A stretch of 64,000 nucleotides of DNA from Pipra filicauda (lineage: Eukaryota > Chordata > Aves > Passeriformes > Pipridae). Made by a program: the position numbers and the translations under genes. The notes below the pieces were generated by a model. That model worked only from the letters and a program-made list of their open reading frames with translations, ran no database searches and was not told the DNA's origin. The stretch spans positions 186,001 to 250,000 of the forward strand of contig NW_024104430.1 in the NCBI RefSeq assembly GCF_003945595.2. The letters are read 5' to 3'. Positions 22,301 to 35,100 of the stretch are shown here, piece by piece (the stretch's first letter is position 1; each line of letters begins with the position of its first letter).

Positions 22301-24305
22301 GTTCTCAGTTCAGCTCTGGGCTTGTTGCTTTTCCTCATTCCCTCTGCTTTAGTGTAACATCTTGGTTCATTGAGTTTCCTTTCAGAATTAAACAGTAAAG
22401 GACAGAAGACTTTTACAGTTGCAAATGACTGGCACAATATTTTCAATATTAATAGCAACAAGTAATCACACTACTGAAAAGTACACATAAGTTGGATTCA
22501 AGTCATACTTCGTAAAATTGCTTAAAGCTCATATTTTACTCTGCTATTTCTGCTATGCAGTTGCATACTGCTGCTCAATTTACAGTGGCCTTGACACTGT
22601 TAAACACAGTGGGAGTTACTTTGAATTGCACTTTATCTGTGAAAAGATGAAGGCACACCCAAAGATTGACATGAAACAAGGAGAGCAGTCTTTTTTTGCC
22701 TACTATCCTGGCAACAAGTAAAAATGTGAGAAGGAACACTTTCTTTTAAACCGTATGAATGGCTCTCTTAATGTAAGGCAAACTGTGAGATGAAGTACTA
22801 AAACATTATTATATTATTGGGCTGAAGCTTCCCAGAAAATTCTCTGTGTTAAAACATTTGTCTCAGTCAGCTTAAGTTCTATTTAGACATGTTGCAAGTG
22901 ACAGTGACACACTACAAATGAAATCAATAGGTACCTTTTTTTGTGTTTGAGATTCAATTGCTTTAACACAGACAGATAGACCTCTTTATTGAGGTTTAGA
23001 ATATCACTTGTAGTCTTCTGCTGCAACTTCAGAACAGAATTGATCATTTCATCTCATGTTCCCTCTGGTAGTGTCTCAGAGACTCCAGGTGATGAGAAAT
23101 ATTTCCTGGTGATGATGGTTAGATGACTCCTGAGTCCTGGGTGTAAAGATGGGATACTATCAGTCCATTGTCTGGGTTCCTTTCATCAACAGGACAGATT
23201 TTTTACAAAGCTCACTTCATGGAAAGGCAGGAATCTTCCTGACACTGTGGTCTGTACACTATGTGTTCACGAACCCTGTGCTGATCATTTTTCTTTAGCA
23301 TATGTATAGTCAACATGGAAGAAAAACTTACTCAAAGCTTGCTAACACTTCCAACTCTGCATTTGTCTGCACTAAGGAGGAAGGGTGAGACAGGGCTTGG
23401 GAGAATCAGGCTGGTATTCTTTTTCCTAGCAAGAGGAAAGAAGAGGCAAAAAGCACTATTTCCCAGGAGCAGCTGCTACGTTTTCTGGATTTGCAAGGCT
23501 GTGGTGTAAACTAAGGACACCTAAAAATCACACCCATAGGATGATGCAATCCTGTGTAACTAACTGCTTTTCTTTTGAGTAGAGCCAACCCAGGGCCAGA
23601 AAAATAAATAGGGTGTTGACACAATATCAGAATTCTGCTATCAGTAGTAGTTTTGTTCACGTATTTAATTTGAGATAAATTAATTTTAACCTTTTATATT
23701 GAATGATTTCTTATAGTAAATGTATCATGACTAAACTATATATTACTCATTACTCAATTCAGTAAAAAAGATGTTCTCCATGGAACAGTTAAGAGAGAAC
23801 ATACTGTTCTGATAGTAGAATTGCTTTAAAACAATGTACCATATCCTAATACAACTGCCATTTTCTGACACTGAAAGAAACAAGAGTGCCAAAATTCAGA
23901 GTTGAGCTGCACAATTCTGCTGCGGGTTTCCAGTTCCACACTTTCTCCAAGCTCTGCTATGTGAAATGCTGGAATATGAAAGGACTCAATTTTTTATCTC
24001 AGGTTGCTTGTCACATGGAGTAGATCCCCATGAGAACAAGACTCATGTGCCAGAAGCAGGCAATCCTTTGTCTAACTACCACCTACCCCCCATTTATCTG
24101 ATAGACTGATAGACTCATTTCATTTCCATTCACCCAAGGACTAAAGTGGCCAGTGGGAATCATATCAGAAGAGTGAAAATTAGTGCTCTGTAACTAAGAA
24201 GAAAAATTATCATATTTTAAAAGCTATAAAATAATGTTAAAAAAAGAATTTTAAAAAGTTGTAATATGCAGTTCACTGTTCCATCATGATGCAGTGTATC
24301 TCATA
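19357..24305. other. AT-rich unique DNA with one minisatellite
   Basis: Apart from the tandem repeat at 20233-20314, no gene, RNA or interspersed repeat is recognised. Frames of 60 to 76 codons occur on both strands without likeness to known proteins. Confidence 0.5.
20233..20314 (+). repeat. 22-bp minisatellite, about 3.7 units
   Basis: Three full 22-base units (20233-20254, 20255-20276, 20277-20298) and a partial fourth (20299-20314) share the core ACTACATCTAAAAGTTAT with a few substitutions. The array is short and lies in otherwise unique DNA. Confidence 0.93.
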
Positions 24306-24346
24306 ACGTCACGTCTGAGTCATTACTCACTGATGGCAATGACTCA
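24306..24346. promoter_or_regulatory. CRE-like and paired AP-1-like motifs
   Basis: ACGTCACGT (24306-24314) contains a CRE half site. It is followed by TGAGTCA (24316-24322) and its exact inverse complement TGACTCA (24340-24346), the consensus site of AP-1 factors. Three such sites in 41 bases are more than expected at random and could mark an enhancer. No functional evidence is available from sequence alone. Confidence 0.3.
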
Positions 24347-24361
24347 AACCTATTGTTTTAG

Positions 24362-24414
24362 AAAGATGTAAATGTTTCTGGTGACACAAAAGACAAGCTT
24401 CTAGACAAGCTATG
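24362..24414 (+). other. exon-like segment, unconfirmed
   Basis: This 53-base segment lies between an acceptor-like CCTATTGTTTTAG (ending at 24361) and a strong donor-like ATG-GTAAGTG. Only one frame is open; it reads KDVNVSGDTKDKLLDKL and leaves two bases over. The peptide is charged and protein-like but unknown to me. An internal direct repeat, AGACAAGCT twice, is also present. Its phase fits the segment at 32045-32114 but not the one at 16005-16107. It lies right after a cluster of CRE- and AP-1-like motifs, so the conserved feature, if any, could instead be regulatory. Confidence 0.25.
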
Positions 24415-27400
24415 GTAAGTGTATTACTTTGCATAGAGAAAAATTTCTTCCCTGACCCCAGGAAGTGACAATTGTATATAACAAAGCATAAGACTAGATT
24501 CTCATAGCTTAGTTATTGCAAATGTTATCCATAGTAATAAAATCATATAGACATTTTTTAAATTTAGCTATCCAGTGAGTTAAGTGCTTGCTAACAAAAG
24601 TGACTAATTCCTTTTCCTGTCACATGAAACAAGGCAACTTCTTTTTTAATTTTAGTTTATAGTTCCTATACAAGTAAAAATATGGGTTAAATTGATGTAA
24701 TTTATTGCCGTAAAGCTTGACATGAAAGATCATCCTTTCATCCTTTGTAATCTTCAACCACTACACTATCAAATAAAGCTCTGCATTTTGAAGTCTTTGG
24801 TGGAAGAAGCATCGCACTGTTAGTTTGTTAGTATACAGACAGTCATACAACACATAAGCTTAGATAAAATGAATACAACACATGCATTTGAATAAAATAG
24901 AATGCAATTAAGAACACAAGTTACTATTGTATTCTATATGGGGATCAAGCAGCATTTTGCCATCTAGCTACCCCTTAATGCCGACCAAATGTCTTTGCTG
25001 TCCTACCCCTAAGCACTTTTACTGTTTGAAAAGCACTTATAGTAGTCTGATAGAATTTGCTTTTCATTTGCATCTGTTTTGATCAGATAATGTGAATGAT
25101 AAATGTTGGCTTTTAGTGATTTATTTTATAAGAACATTATGGATCTTAGAATGAAATCAGCATATAATCAGGAAATCTGTAATATAAACATTTATTGATC
25201 TTGAATAAGTACATAAATGCCAAATATGTTGGGTTTTTAGAGAAGATTATGCAAGCATTTTGGTGGTCATCAGTGCAAATTTTTTTTAAGGTTAAGACCT
25301 ACCATTTCCATTAAGCTTAAGGATTTACAGATAACTTATGCCACCAGTCTGCAACTTTGTGATATTTTTACTTTTTTTTTTTAGAAAAAAATTAATTTCA
25401 TAGCTCACTGACGATTGTTTTGAAGGTCTGTCAGGTCCTCTCTTTGCTCAGTGCTAGAGAGTATCTATACACTAAGAAACTCAGAGAATCAAAATATTTA
25501 CAAAATATATTTTTCCAAGAGTACATTGGGAGAATCATTTACAGTAGCTATTTTTCTCTGGATCACTTTAGTTTAAGTGGTGCAAACAGTTTTCCTCACC
25601 ATAAATTTTCATTATAAGTTATTCTTATGTTTTCTCAGTTCTAGTATTTGTTGCATGCCTTTTACACTCCATGAAGCAAACTGTAATGCAATTACTGCAA
25701 CCTCAACTTGTTGCAGGACAGAAAGCAAAAGAAGTAGGCCAGTGTGACCTCGCCTAAAATCGCTAGTTTTTAAAGTCCTGTATTTCTGTTTTAAAAGGTA
25801 AAATAGGATTTAATTAATTTTACTTGGACATTCTAGAGCTTCCCTTTTGCAGAAAAAGAAGGGTTATGACTACAACATCTGCAGCAGTTTAATTATTATT
25901 GCCATGCTAACAAATGTATAATACCTAATCTTGCTACCATTGAAGACAGTAGCATAGAGATGGTATAAAAAAAAAAGAATAGAAGTGTATTATGGGGAAG
26001 GAAAGGAGTTCTGTGTGCTTTTAAATGAATGAGTGAGTGATAAATTAAAGAAAACAACATTTAAGTGTTTGCCTGTGCTATGTTCAGGGTGCAGAGGCAG
26101 AGTATGAAGACGGTGCAAAGCTCTACATAAGCTGTAGGGTATATTGTACCTGTATCTGTTCGGTAGCGCATAGATGGCACACAACATTAATGGCAGTTGT
26201 TCTTTGCTGACCATCAGCTACTTTAATGTCTGGGAGTAAAATGAAAATTCCACAGAGGAATTTACAGATGTGTTTATATGCATCCTTAGCCCATACTGAA
26301 ACTTAACAACTCTTTGGAAGCTCTGTCTAATAGGTGAAGTGCAGCACTGTCAGCCTAATGTTTCCAGGTCAGATGCTGTTGAAAACACTTGATATCTTTT
26401 CATTTGATAAAACAATAAATCAGAGATGACTGAACATGTCTATCTAATGGGGACAGATCAAATATTCTGCTTATCTCTGAGATAATCCTTCTGACTGAAG
26501 AGTACAATAATTGCACTAAACAATATCTTTCTTTTTTATTAATGTAGTCTGGAAAACAGTGACCACAAACTAATTCACTTACATTGATCTTCAGCGTTAC
26601 TCCAGTAACAGCTATTTTTCTGTTTGTTTTTTTTTATGAGGTATGTGTGTGTGAATGTCTGTCTTTGACTTTCCAAGTGTCTTCCTTTAGAAAAAAAATA
26701 GTTATTCAAGGTACTGTTCAGATGAGATAATTCATAGTACTGACTCCTATATAGCTGCTTATTCAATACTTCTATTTAACCTGAGAGTGCACTTTTGAAT
26801 TCTAGATTGACTCACCAAAGTACATACACACAGTAGATACATACATGTCCATTCCATACCTTAAACTTGTGTCACTACTACTCTTTTGGTAGCAATTTGT
26901 TGTCGAGAAAAACAGATCCAGGGAAACATGAAAGGGCTTCTTATATCTAGTGACAATGAAATTATAATAACACTAAATGGTCCATAATGTTCCTAAGTTT
27001 TAAGGAGTTTCCATCCTTTTGAAGGACTGTTTCCAGAAGAATGACCAAAGATGCAAGAACAGTATCAAGAACTAGCTAAAGTGAAGGAAACCATAAATGT
27101 TTTAATGGAGTATATCACTAAAAGAGATGAAAAAATATATCCATGTCCCTACCCAATTTTTATATTTAATTAGACATGCAAATAAATTTAAAAATTAAAA
27201 AGAAAAAAAAAGATAAACCATACATTAGGTTAAAAAAGGATCCTCTCAATTCAAGTGAGAAAGGCAAAAATGGAATGTTTAATAATAAGAGTATTTTCAA
27301 ATTAAAAGGAAATCTCTACAGAGGGAATAATTAAAAATGGATTAAAAATTGGGTTAATGTATGCAGATTGACCAATACTTTCATGGGAAAATGGGTAGAC

Positions 27401-29366
27401 AAAAATACCGTCTCAGACACAAAACCTTTGCTAAATTAATACCTTGGTCAGAACTTCTGCCTTGCATTTCTCCTTGTCTTGGTCTTTCCCTTCACATTCT
27501 CTCCATTTCATTAATATCTCTCTCTGGCTTCTGAGGCTTTCACAGTGTTTCTATCAAGTGAGCCAACTTTCTATTGGCCTTCAAACAGAGACACCACAGT
27601 CCTGGAGGTGGAGCATGAAACTGGCAGAAGAGGGCTCTACTTTGTCCTTTCTTTATTTCTTGAGACATCTCAGTCTATGACATCCTTTTTTCTCTAGGTA
27701 TAGTAAAGGACTGACATTCACTTATTATGAGAAAATATTTTAGCAGTGATAAATTTAGCAAGTAAAGATAGAAATAATATTTTATTATCCATTCTGTTTA
27801 ATTCATACTTTTCCTTTCTGTTTTAACTTCTTCTTTGCTCTCCTTGCTCATAACTATTTCAAGTCTTTGTTTTTCCTTTTTTTTTGTGAAAATTTATCCT
27901 CTAACAACATAAAACAGCTATGAAATATTCTCACAGCTATACAAAAATCAACAGTTGCCCTTAAGTTGAGCAAATTACCTGAAGTGCTGAAGTTTTTGCA
28001 AGTATTTTTGCAAGTATGAGGTGTATTTCAGATGTCATGAAGTACTGAATGTTGACAACTCTTGACTATTTAATGCAGAACAGCACACAATTAGTGCTAC
28101 AAATATATCATGCAGCAGGCAGAAGAATCTAGGCACTCCAATCTACTCACACTTGGTCTATTAAACTATTGGCAGTCAGGTTGGCTGTCTGAGCAGAGAT
28201 GGAATGACTCTGGAGCCTGAATTGTCCTTTTCATTTATGCACTGGTCTTCCTATTCATCTGATGTTAAAGCTGTTGAGCACAGTGGAAAGGAGCTGATTT
28301 AATTGACATGATGCTCATCAGGACTTTTAGTTCTACACAGATTTAGTAAAATCATTCTTGACATCACGTACAAAAACCACCAATTGAAAGTCTAGCTGTG
28401 TTTGTATTTTATTCATGATTCCTTGATGGGACAATAAACACAGTTCAGTTCATTTTGCTGACCTAGAAATCTAACTGGACTATTCAATGGTAACTCCTCT
28501 TGTTTCAAAATAACCTGTAACACCATGGAATAGAAACAAACCTTTGTTGGTTGGGTTTTCCAAAAAAAAAAAATGTCATGAGGAGAATAAATTTTTCCAC
28601 CATCAGCATCTTAGTCTGTCTGATCTCTGAACTATAAATTGCAGTATCATTCACCTAGTGTCATTCTTTTCCTCAATAACTTAAATGTATTTATAAAAAG
28701 AGCTCTTTTCTTAAAAAAAAAAAAAAAATAAAAAAGAAGAACTAATGGACATGTTTATGAAACCAAACTTCAATGTCTAAGAAACACTGGACAAGACAAA
28801 ATAAGACAGATGACTTTTTAATATATATGTGATTTTTTAAAGAAAAATGTCTTTACTCTTAGTTAGTTGATAAATAGATCATCAATTTCAGATAATGACT
28901 GAATAGACTTGTCTATATCCAGTTGCATTTCATATTTAGAGAGATGACTATTACATGGTGGAGTAAACAATGACACCCAGTGGCTGCATTGACTCAAGGC
29001 CTGTCTGTGTTCTGGAATTTCTCAGCATGTTGCTATTTTTTTACTTAGCGTGGGGTTTTTTCGGGGTTATTCTTTTTTTTTTTTCCCACAGTACTAATGA
29101 CACAATAAATATGTTCTTTGGAGCCAAATGACCCAAGAAGTTTGACATACAAAGCTTCATCTCTCCAGTGAAAGAAGCGTTCATCAATGACAAGAGTCAT
29201 AAATATAGATCTATACAAATTGTGCTTATTGAAGAAACTGACTGTCAAATCTGTTGGAGCACAAGATATACTAGATTGGTATGCCAAGGACAATAGTGGA
29301 TATTCATGCTGTTTTCCATAGAGCTTTTGGTTTACTGTGTGCTATTGTGCTAACCTCAGGGAAAAA
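24415..29366. other. AT-rich unique DNA
   Basis: No gene or interspersed repeat is recognised. A 16-A run occurs at 28713-28728. The block at about 28090-28330 is less AT-rich and holds homeodomain-type TTAATTGA sequence, so it might be a conserved noncoding element. A minus-strand frame of 82 codons (29045-29293) has no recognised relative. Confidence 0.45.
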
Positions 29367-29368
29367 AA

Positions 29369-29397
29369 CCCCAACAACCCAAGCCCAACAAAACCCC
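29369..29397 (-). other. G-quadruplex motif on the minus strand
   Basis: The plus strand shows four C runs, CCCC (29369-29372), CCC (29378-29380), CCC (29384-29386) and CCCC (29394-29397), separated by 5, 3 and 7 bases. The minus strand therefore meets the usual four-G-run pattern with loops of 1 to 7 bases. Further C runs follow at 29419-29423, 29429-29432 and 29438-29442. In this AT-rich context the cluster stands out. Confidence 0.75.
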
Positions 29398-29442
29398 ACA
29401 ATCCTTCTCCTGCAGTCACCCCCAAATGCCCCAAAAACCCCC

Positions 29443-32044
29443 AACCAAAACTGAACAAGACCAACACAGAGTCTATATTAAGGACAAAAAGATTTTAATG
29501 AGTTATAGTTTATCAGGAGATATGGTATATCTGACTCCAACTGAGACCAAAGCAAAAGCCAAGAGCAGCTGACTCTAATGAAATTGGCTGGAAGATGTAG
29601 ATCTGGAATGCATTATCTGTTTCTAACTTTCATGCCATGAAACCGCATATTTATTACTTTTGACTTCTGAGGAACATCAGTCACTGAATGGTCTCTTGGA
29701 ACAAAGCTAGTATGTAATTTCTGTCATGAGCTGAACTAGCATCTGCTCTTATTGCAGGCCTTGTCATTGATCTAGAAATAATGAAGTATTTTTTTTTAAC
29801 ACATTTTGTCTCATAAAATACTGATTTTCTGAACAATACAATTGTAGATTTGACTTTCCTCTTTTTCTCCCATTCCTTACCTCTCTGCCTGAAACTACCA
29901 TATTGGCAATCCAAGACAGGGAAGCAGAATGATGCAGAGGAAAATTACTCTATTTTCTACCTCAGTGTTCAGAAAAGCAATGCTCCTAATGATAAGTGTA
30001 AGCCAACATCATATTGAATAGGCCCTCTGATGAAGTTCAGTAAGAACTATTCATGATTCATGTGGAATCATTGGTGAAAGGTTCAGCCAGAAAGATAATG
30101 TGCTAAGGCATTTTACAGGGAACAACAAAACTTAATGCCTGAGGAGCACAGAGAGGATTGCAGTGTCTACTACACTTTGGAAGGTAAAGATGTCCTTCAA
30201 CAGGTGGTAGATGGGAGACCCACAACAGAAAGTAGACCTAGTAATTCCTAAGAGGGAATGAAGAACTGTGGATAGGCAGAGCCTGTTACAGACTCTGCTA
30301 GGAGTTAGGATCACCTGCAAAGAGTAATACTCTCTTCTGTTGCTGTTCTGTGTAACCAACCTGCAAAGCACAATATATGTGTCATCCTAAATACAGTACA
30401 AACAAGGAAAAAAAAGGCTGCATGAAAAGGTGAGTAGGTATGGAGGAATCAGTTGTAGTTTGAGAGTGTTTAAAGTATAAATAATAAATTAATATTAGCC
30501 AATAAAACTTTTAAACACTTTATTATAATACTTTTCCTCTCAACTACTCTGTACTTATATCTCAAAATCTGTTTTCAGTCTGAGTCTATCTTATCAAATT
30601 AATCTAAGTAATTTCATTACCATTCTCTCCTTCATCAATTTTTAACTATTTCATGCAATTTCTCTTGTCTGCCAAATTTCCACCAACATGGAACATCTAG
30701 AATGCCCTCCATTATGTACCTTGCCCAGCTATCAGTCTGAAGACCTATGGTAGGACTAGCATGATTTATAAAGAATCCATTAGGTTCCAAATTAATAGAA
30801 CCAACATGACTGTTAATTATTAAAAATGGTGAAAGAGAAGAAATACTAAGATTTCCAATTCATGCTGAGAAACTGTTTTAGTGAGATGATTTCTGTGTCC
30901 TTATGAATATCTGACTTTCTGGGCAACCTGCTCTGCTGCCTCACTGTCTTCATGGAAAAATTTTCTCTTTCTATCCTGTTCAAAACTCTCTTCAGTTTAT
31001 TCCTGGACCACAAAAACTTCTCTTGGCTACCAAAGGAAGATCATGCTGCAACTCAAATCAGTGAAAATTTCGTGATTGGTTCCCATAAGAACATGGTATT
31101 TCCCTGTTGCTTGTTTTCATTAACGCGATTGCTGAGATGTCTCCAAAGCCACAGTCTTCCTCAAAGTGCAAATTAATCAGATGAGTCTCTGAATTCACAA
31201 CCATTCTCTTTGTTTCTTCTCCTTTCTTTACAGCCTACTTCTGCAGATTAGATGTAGAAATACGACAGTAAAGACTGGGGAATTCCTGTTCTTCAGATTC
31301 ATTAAACTGTATCTCCTGTGGGATACACTGGACAAGCTTTTCATTTAAAAAGCAAGTGAAATCAAACTGTCAGTTCTGTTCAATAAGAATCAAATGAAGA
31401 ACCAACAACAACAAAATGTAATTGTAACAGCAACAGCAGCTGTCTCTTCATGGGGTGCTCATGAGACGCTATACAGAGCTTTCCTGAGAGAAAAAAGAAA
31501 GGCAAAAAAGACAACATCCCCCTAATCCTAACACTAGAAATGAGTAGTTTATGAAAGAGCCCTTATTTCCCTCCAGATTGCTTAAGGGATTTGTGAAACC
31601 TACTAAAACCTACTGCTGCTACAGCTGTCACCCACACTTACCTCTTCTCAGTTAGAGAGCACAGCTGAGACCTCTGTCTCTCTATATGGCCCTTACAGTC
31701 ATACCATACATTGATTTAATTATACCACCAGACTGACGTGTCCTGAGAAAATGTTCTGCAACTGGGCAGGATGACTTTCACCCTCAAAGCAGGAGAAAAC
31801 ATCTCTCACAAGGATGGCATTTTTTAACCGACTATGATTTACTTTTGAAGAATAACCCACCATTATAATAAAGTATTACAATTGCAATAAAAAAATATTG
31901 ATTTCACAGGGACCCATGTGTATATATGGTTGCACATTTAATATTCCTTTTAATGAACATTTCCATAGTTTTATGTTGTTCATCTGAAGGAGCAGAAAAG
32001 TAAAAATGTTATTACTGAGTTTTCCCTTCTCTTTTTTTCCTTAG
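29443..32044. other. AT-rich unique DNA
   Basis: No gene or interspersed repeat is recognised. A short CAA and CAG-rich patch lies at about 31400-31442. Confidence 0.5.
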
Positions 32045-32114
32045 GATTCCCTTTTCTCATCGTCCAAAACTCCCCCAAAATCTCCTAGGCCACCAGTCTT
32101 TCCTGTGTACAAAG
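32045..32114 (+). other. exon-like segment, unconfirmed
   Basis: This 70-base segment follows a very strong acceptor-like tract (TTTTCCCTTCTCTTTTTTTC then CTTAG, ending at 32044) and is followed by the donor-like AAAG-GTAGAA. Two frames are open. Frame 0 gives DSLFSSSKTPPKSPRPP followed by VFPVYK, Ser/Pro-rich like a cytoplasmic tail or linker. The frame entered after one base gives IPFSHRPKLPQNLLGHQ followed by SFLCTK. The polypyrimidine tract is the best on either strand that I noticed. I do not recognise either peptide, and a chance match remains likely. Confidence 0.27.
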
Positions 32115-35100
32115 GTAGAAATGTGAGGTTGAAAAGAAGAAAAGCAACTTTTATTGAGATACTGTGAGGGAAAACCAAAAAGGCAAATTCTTCCAAATAA
32201 TTTGCACAGGCTTCTGTGTAAAGGCTTATGTACTGTACTCAGGGAGTTTAATCAAAGCACTAAGAAGACGTGAGAGCAGCATGAACAGAACTGTGTTTTT
32301 ATCACTGCTCCCAGCTGGATCCTCCAGCCAACCCAAATTTAGAAAGTACATGTTTTGGCTTCATCAGTGAGTCATATGATAACAATTACTTTCTTGTTGC
32401 TCAAAATTTAGAGGCTGTGAAGACACAGGATAAACAAGGGATAGCAACTTTCTTTGTTGTAAAAGAATGTCACATCTTTTGATACAATGCCTTCTCAGAA
32501 ATATAAATCTTGATGTTATCAAACTTCAGAAAATGCAAGAATAATTGGGATGTGAATTCTAAAGCTATCTGAAGTATTACTTTTTACTGTTCTTTTTAAT
32601 TTGTGTATTTACCCATGGTGGTCACCATTTTCCTCTTCATTAGCACAATTAGTGTATACAAGATGTGATACAAGCACTTCAACAGCCTGGCCATAACAGC
32701 AATTTTAAGACTATAGACTCTGCTCTATGACATCAGCGATTTTTAGATTGCAGATTCTGCTCTATGACATACTTCAAGAAGACTTACGAAGTGTCAACAG
32801 CTCTTCTCCTTTTCAATGAGAAAATTCTAAAGTTTTTTTCACCCTTAATAATTTAATCTGTTTCCTTTTTTCATGTTTCACATTGTAAAAGACCTAAAAG
32901 ATAAGGTCAGTTTGTAGCAGCTGGGCCTAAAATTCATACCATATTGAATTCAAGCATCTTTATAATGTTAATTCTTTAACTATTATACCAAAAGATGTGT
33001 TAAATAAATTTCTTAAATATGTTAATTAATTTAATTTGCAAAAAGTTTTGGATACACAGAAAGAAGTTTCTCAAGATTTTAACAATTTTAGAAAATAAAC
33101 TGTTCTAAAACAGACCAGGATCTGATATCTCAAAAAATGAAGCATGCGGATAAGGGATCATACTGGAAAATGTGAGCTATAACCATTCTTAATCATGAAA
33201 ATGTAGATAATGATTCTTATCATGCTCCAAGGATGATGCAAAAATTAATCTGCTAACGAGGACAAGATAGTGATTTTGTCAGTTAAGCGCTATGAAGCAT
33301 CGACATTATTTTGCCTGTAAATCTTCATAGTAACATGCTTATTCATTATCTTGAGATGGAAGACCAAAGTTTTTGAGATAATAAATTTAGAAGAATCTCT
33401 CTAGTGCTTCATTGGACTTTTTCAGCAGAGTCCCTACCCTCTAGGTTAGGAAGAATTGCATTTGAAATGCTAAAGTGAACTTCTCAAAAAGCTGTGTCAA
33501 GCAAACTTTGGCCCCAGTGAGATCAGAAGGTATGTTGGTCTCATCAGCTGTAAATGTAGAAGTTCAAGAATGGGATTTTCTGGAAAAACCATTCTAACTA
33601 ATATCCAGGTTGAAATTTTTTGACATGTGAAAGCTGTGAGTGTAGAGCCACCTCAAGAGACAATGACAAACAGGACACAGGTCTCCTGTATTTCAACAGC
33701 ACGAAGTAAAGACTGGGGCAGGGATATTTTCTCAAAGTCTAATGCAGCCGCATCAAGTCTGGGATCAAACCTGAAGCTGTGAGTTCTAAACTGGAGAAAG
33801 ACATATCCACCTTTCTCACAGACAGGAGTCTACACAAAGTAATTCTGGTAACCTGCAGGTACCCAAGTGTCACTGGATAATTGTCAAAGGACATACATAC
33901 TCCTCAAGGTACTCTGTTGTCCTTAGCCACTCTAATACTTCAAGAAGACTGACCTGTATAAACACCTTCTCTACAAGTGTTCAGTCATAGTCCCTGTAGC
34001 TCTGAGGGTCCCTCTTTATTAGGCAACTGTTGCCTCCCTACATATACTGATGCTGAAATCCTCGAAGCATAACTCTTAATTGCAGACCCTGATGTCACTC
34101 CCTGAAAGGGACTTTAGTCAGTTACTGATCCTCACCACTTACTTCAAGGTATTTTTGAACAACTCCCTGCACAACAATTTGGCTCCCATGGATTCCACTT
34201 TTGGTCATTATTCTCTCCATTCATTGTAGCCTGTTTATCCATCTCAAGCTAGGCAGCAAGTCATTTAAAAGTTAATCAGTGCAGTGCTCAGCATTTCAAT
34301 AGCTGTCTCCTTTTATGTGTCTAGACATTAGATGAGGAACCCAACTCAAAGAAATGAGCTTTCGTTGTTGTCTGAAACCTCCTACCTCATCCCTTTCGAA
34401 TTTCAGAAATGGTTCATCAGGAAGCCTGTGTTCCAGACCATAAGTTTATTCTGAATAGAATGCAAAACCAAAAGAGATCATTTTCCATGCAGTTCACACC
34501 AATGCCATTTCAATAGGACAGTTGAATTTGTAAATTTTCCAACACACAAACTGATTGTGTCCTATTTTTTTCTCATTTAGGATTAATATTTTATAAGAAC
34601 TACTGTATGTAGGCCCTTACCATTAGATGATTTATTAAACTGGAACTGCAAATATTTTCCTAATTCTAATCAATATGTAGATGTAAGCATCATCTGTTGT
34701 TTTTAATCAAGAGTAAATGTTTCTATTACTAAAAGAGAGTGTTAAAGAGTACATAAGCTCTACAATTTTATACTCTCATACACATTAAATTTATTAGAAA
34801 AAAAAGGCATATGAAACCCAAACAGTGATGTGTTTGTTGTGTTCAGGATAAGCAAAAAAATCCAGTTGGCATCTTTGGGAGTTTGCATAAGATACTAAGA
34901 GAAATTAGATACCATTTCTTTTTACTTGAAGTAGAAAAATGGTATTCGTGATGTACCTCACCTTTGTATTACCTAAGCATTTATTAGCTATTGCTTGTTC
35001 CTTCATGTGTGTTTGTTTCTGTAGGTCATGCATAATTGGTGTGATTGCTGCATAATATGTTAATTTATAATTGTTTTCAGGAAAATTAAGCCATGGATTT

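Noticed and set aside
31640..31760. A minus-strand donor-like site (reverse of CTTAC followed by CTCTTC).
   Set aside because: No acceptor with a pyrimidine tract is found upstream on that strand at exon distance.
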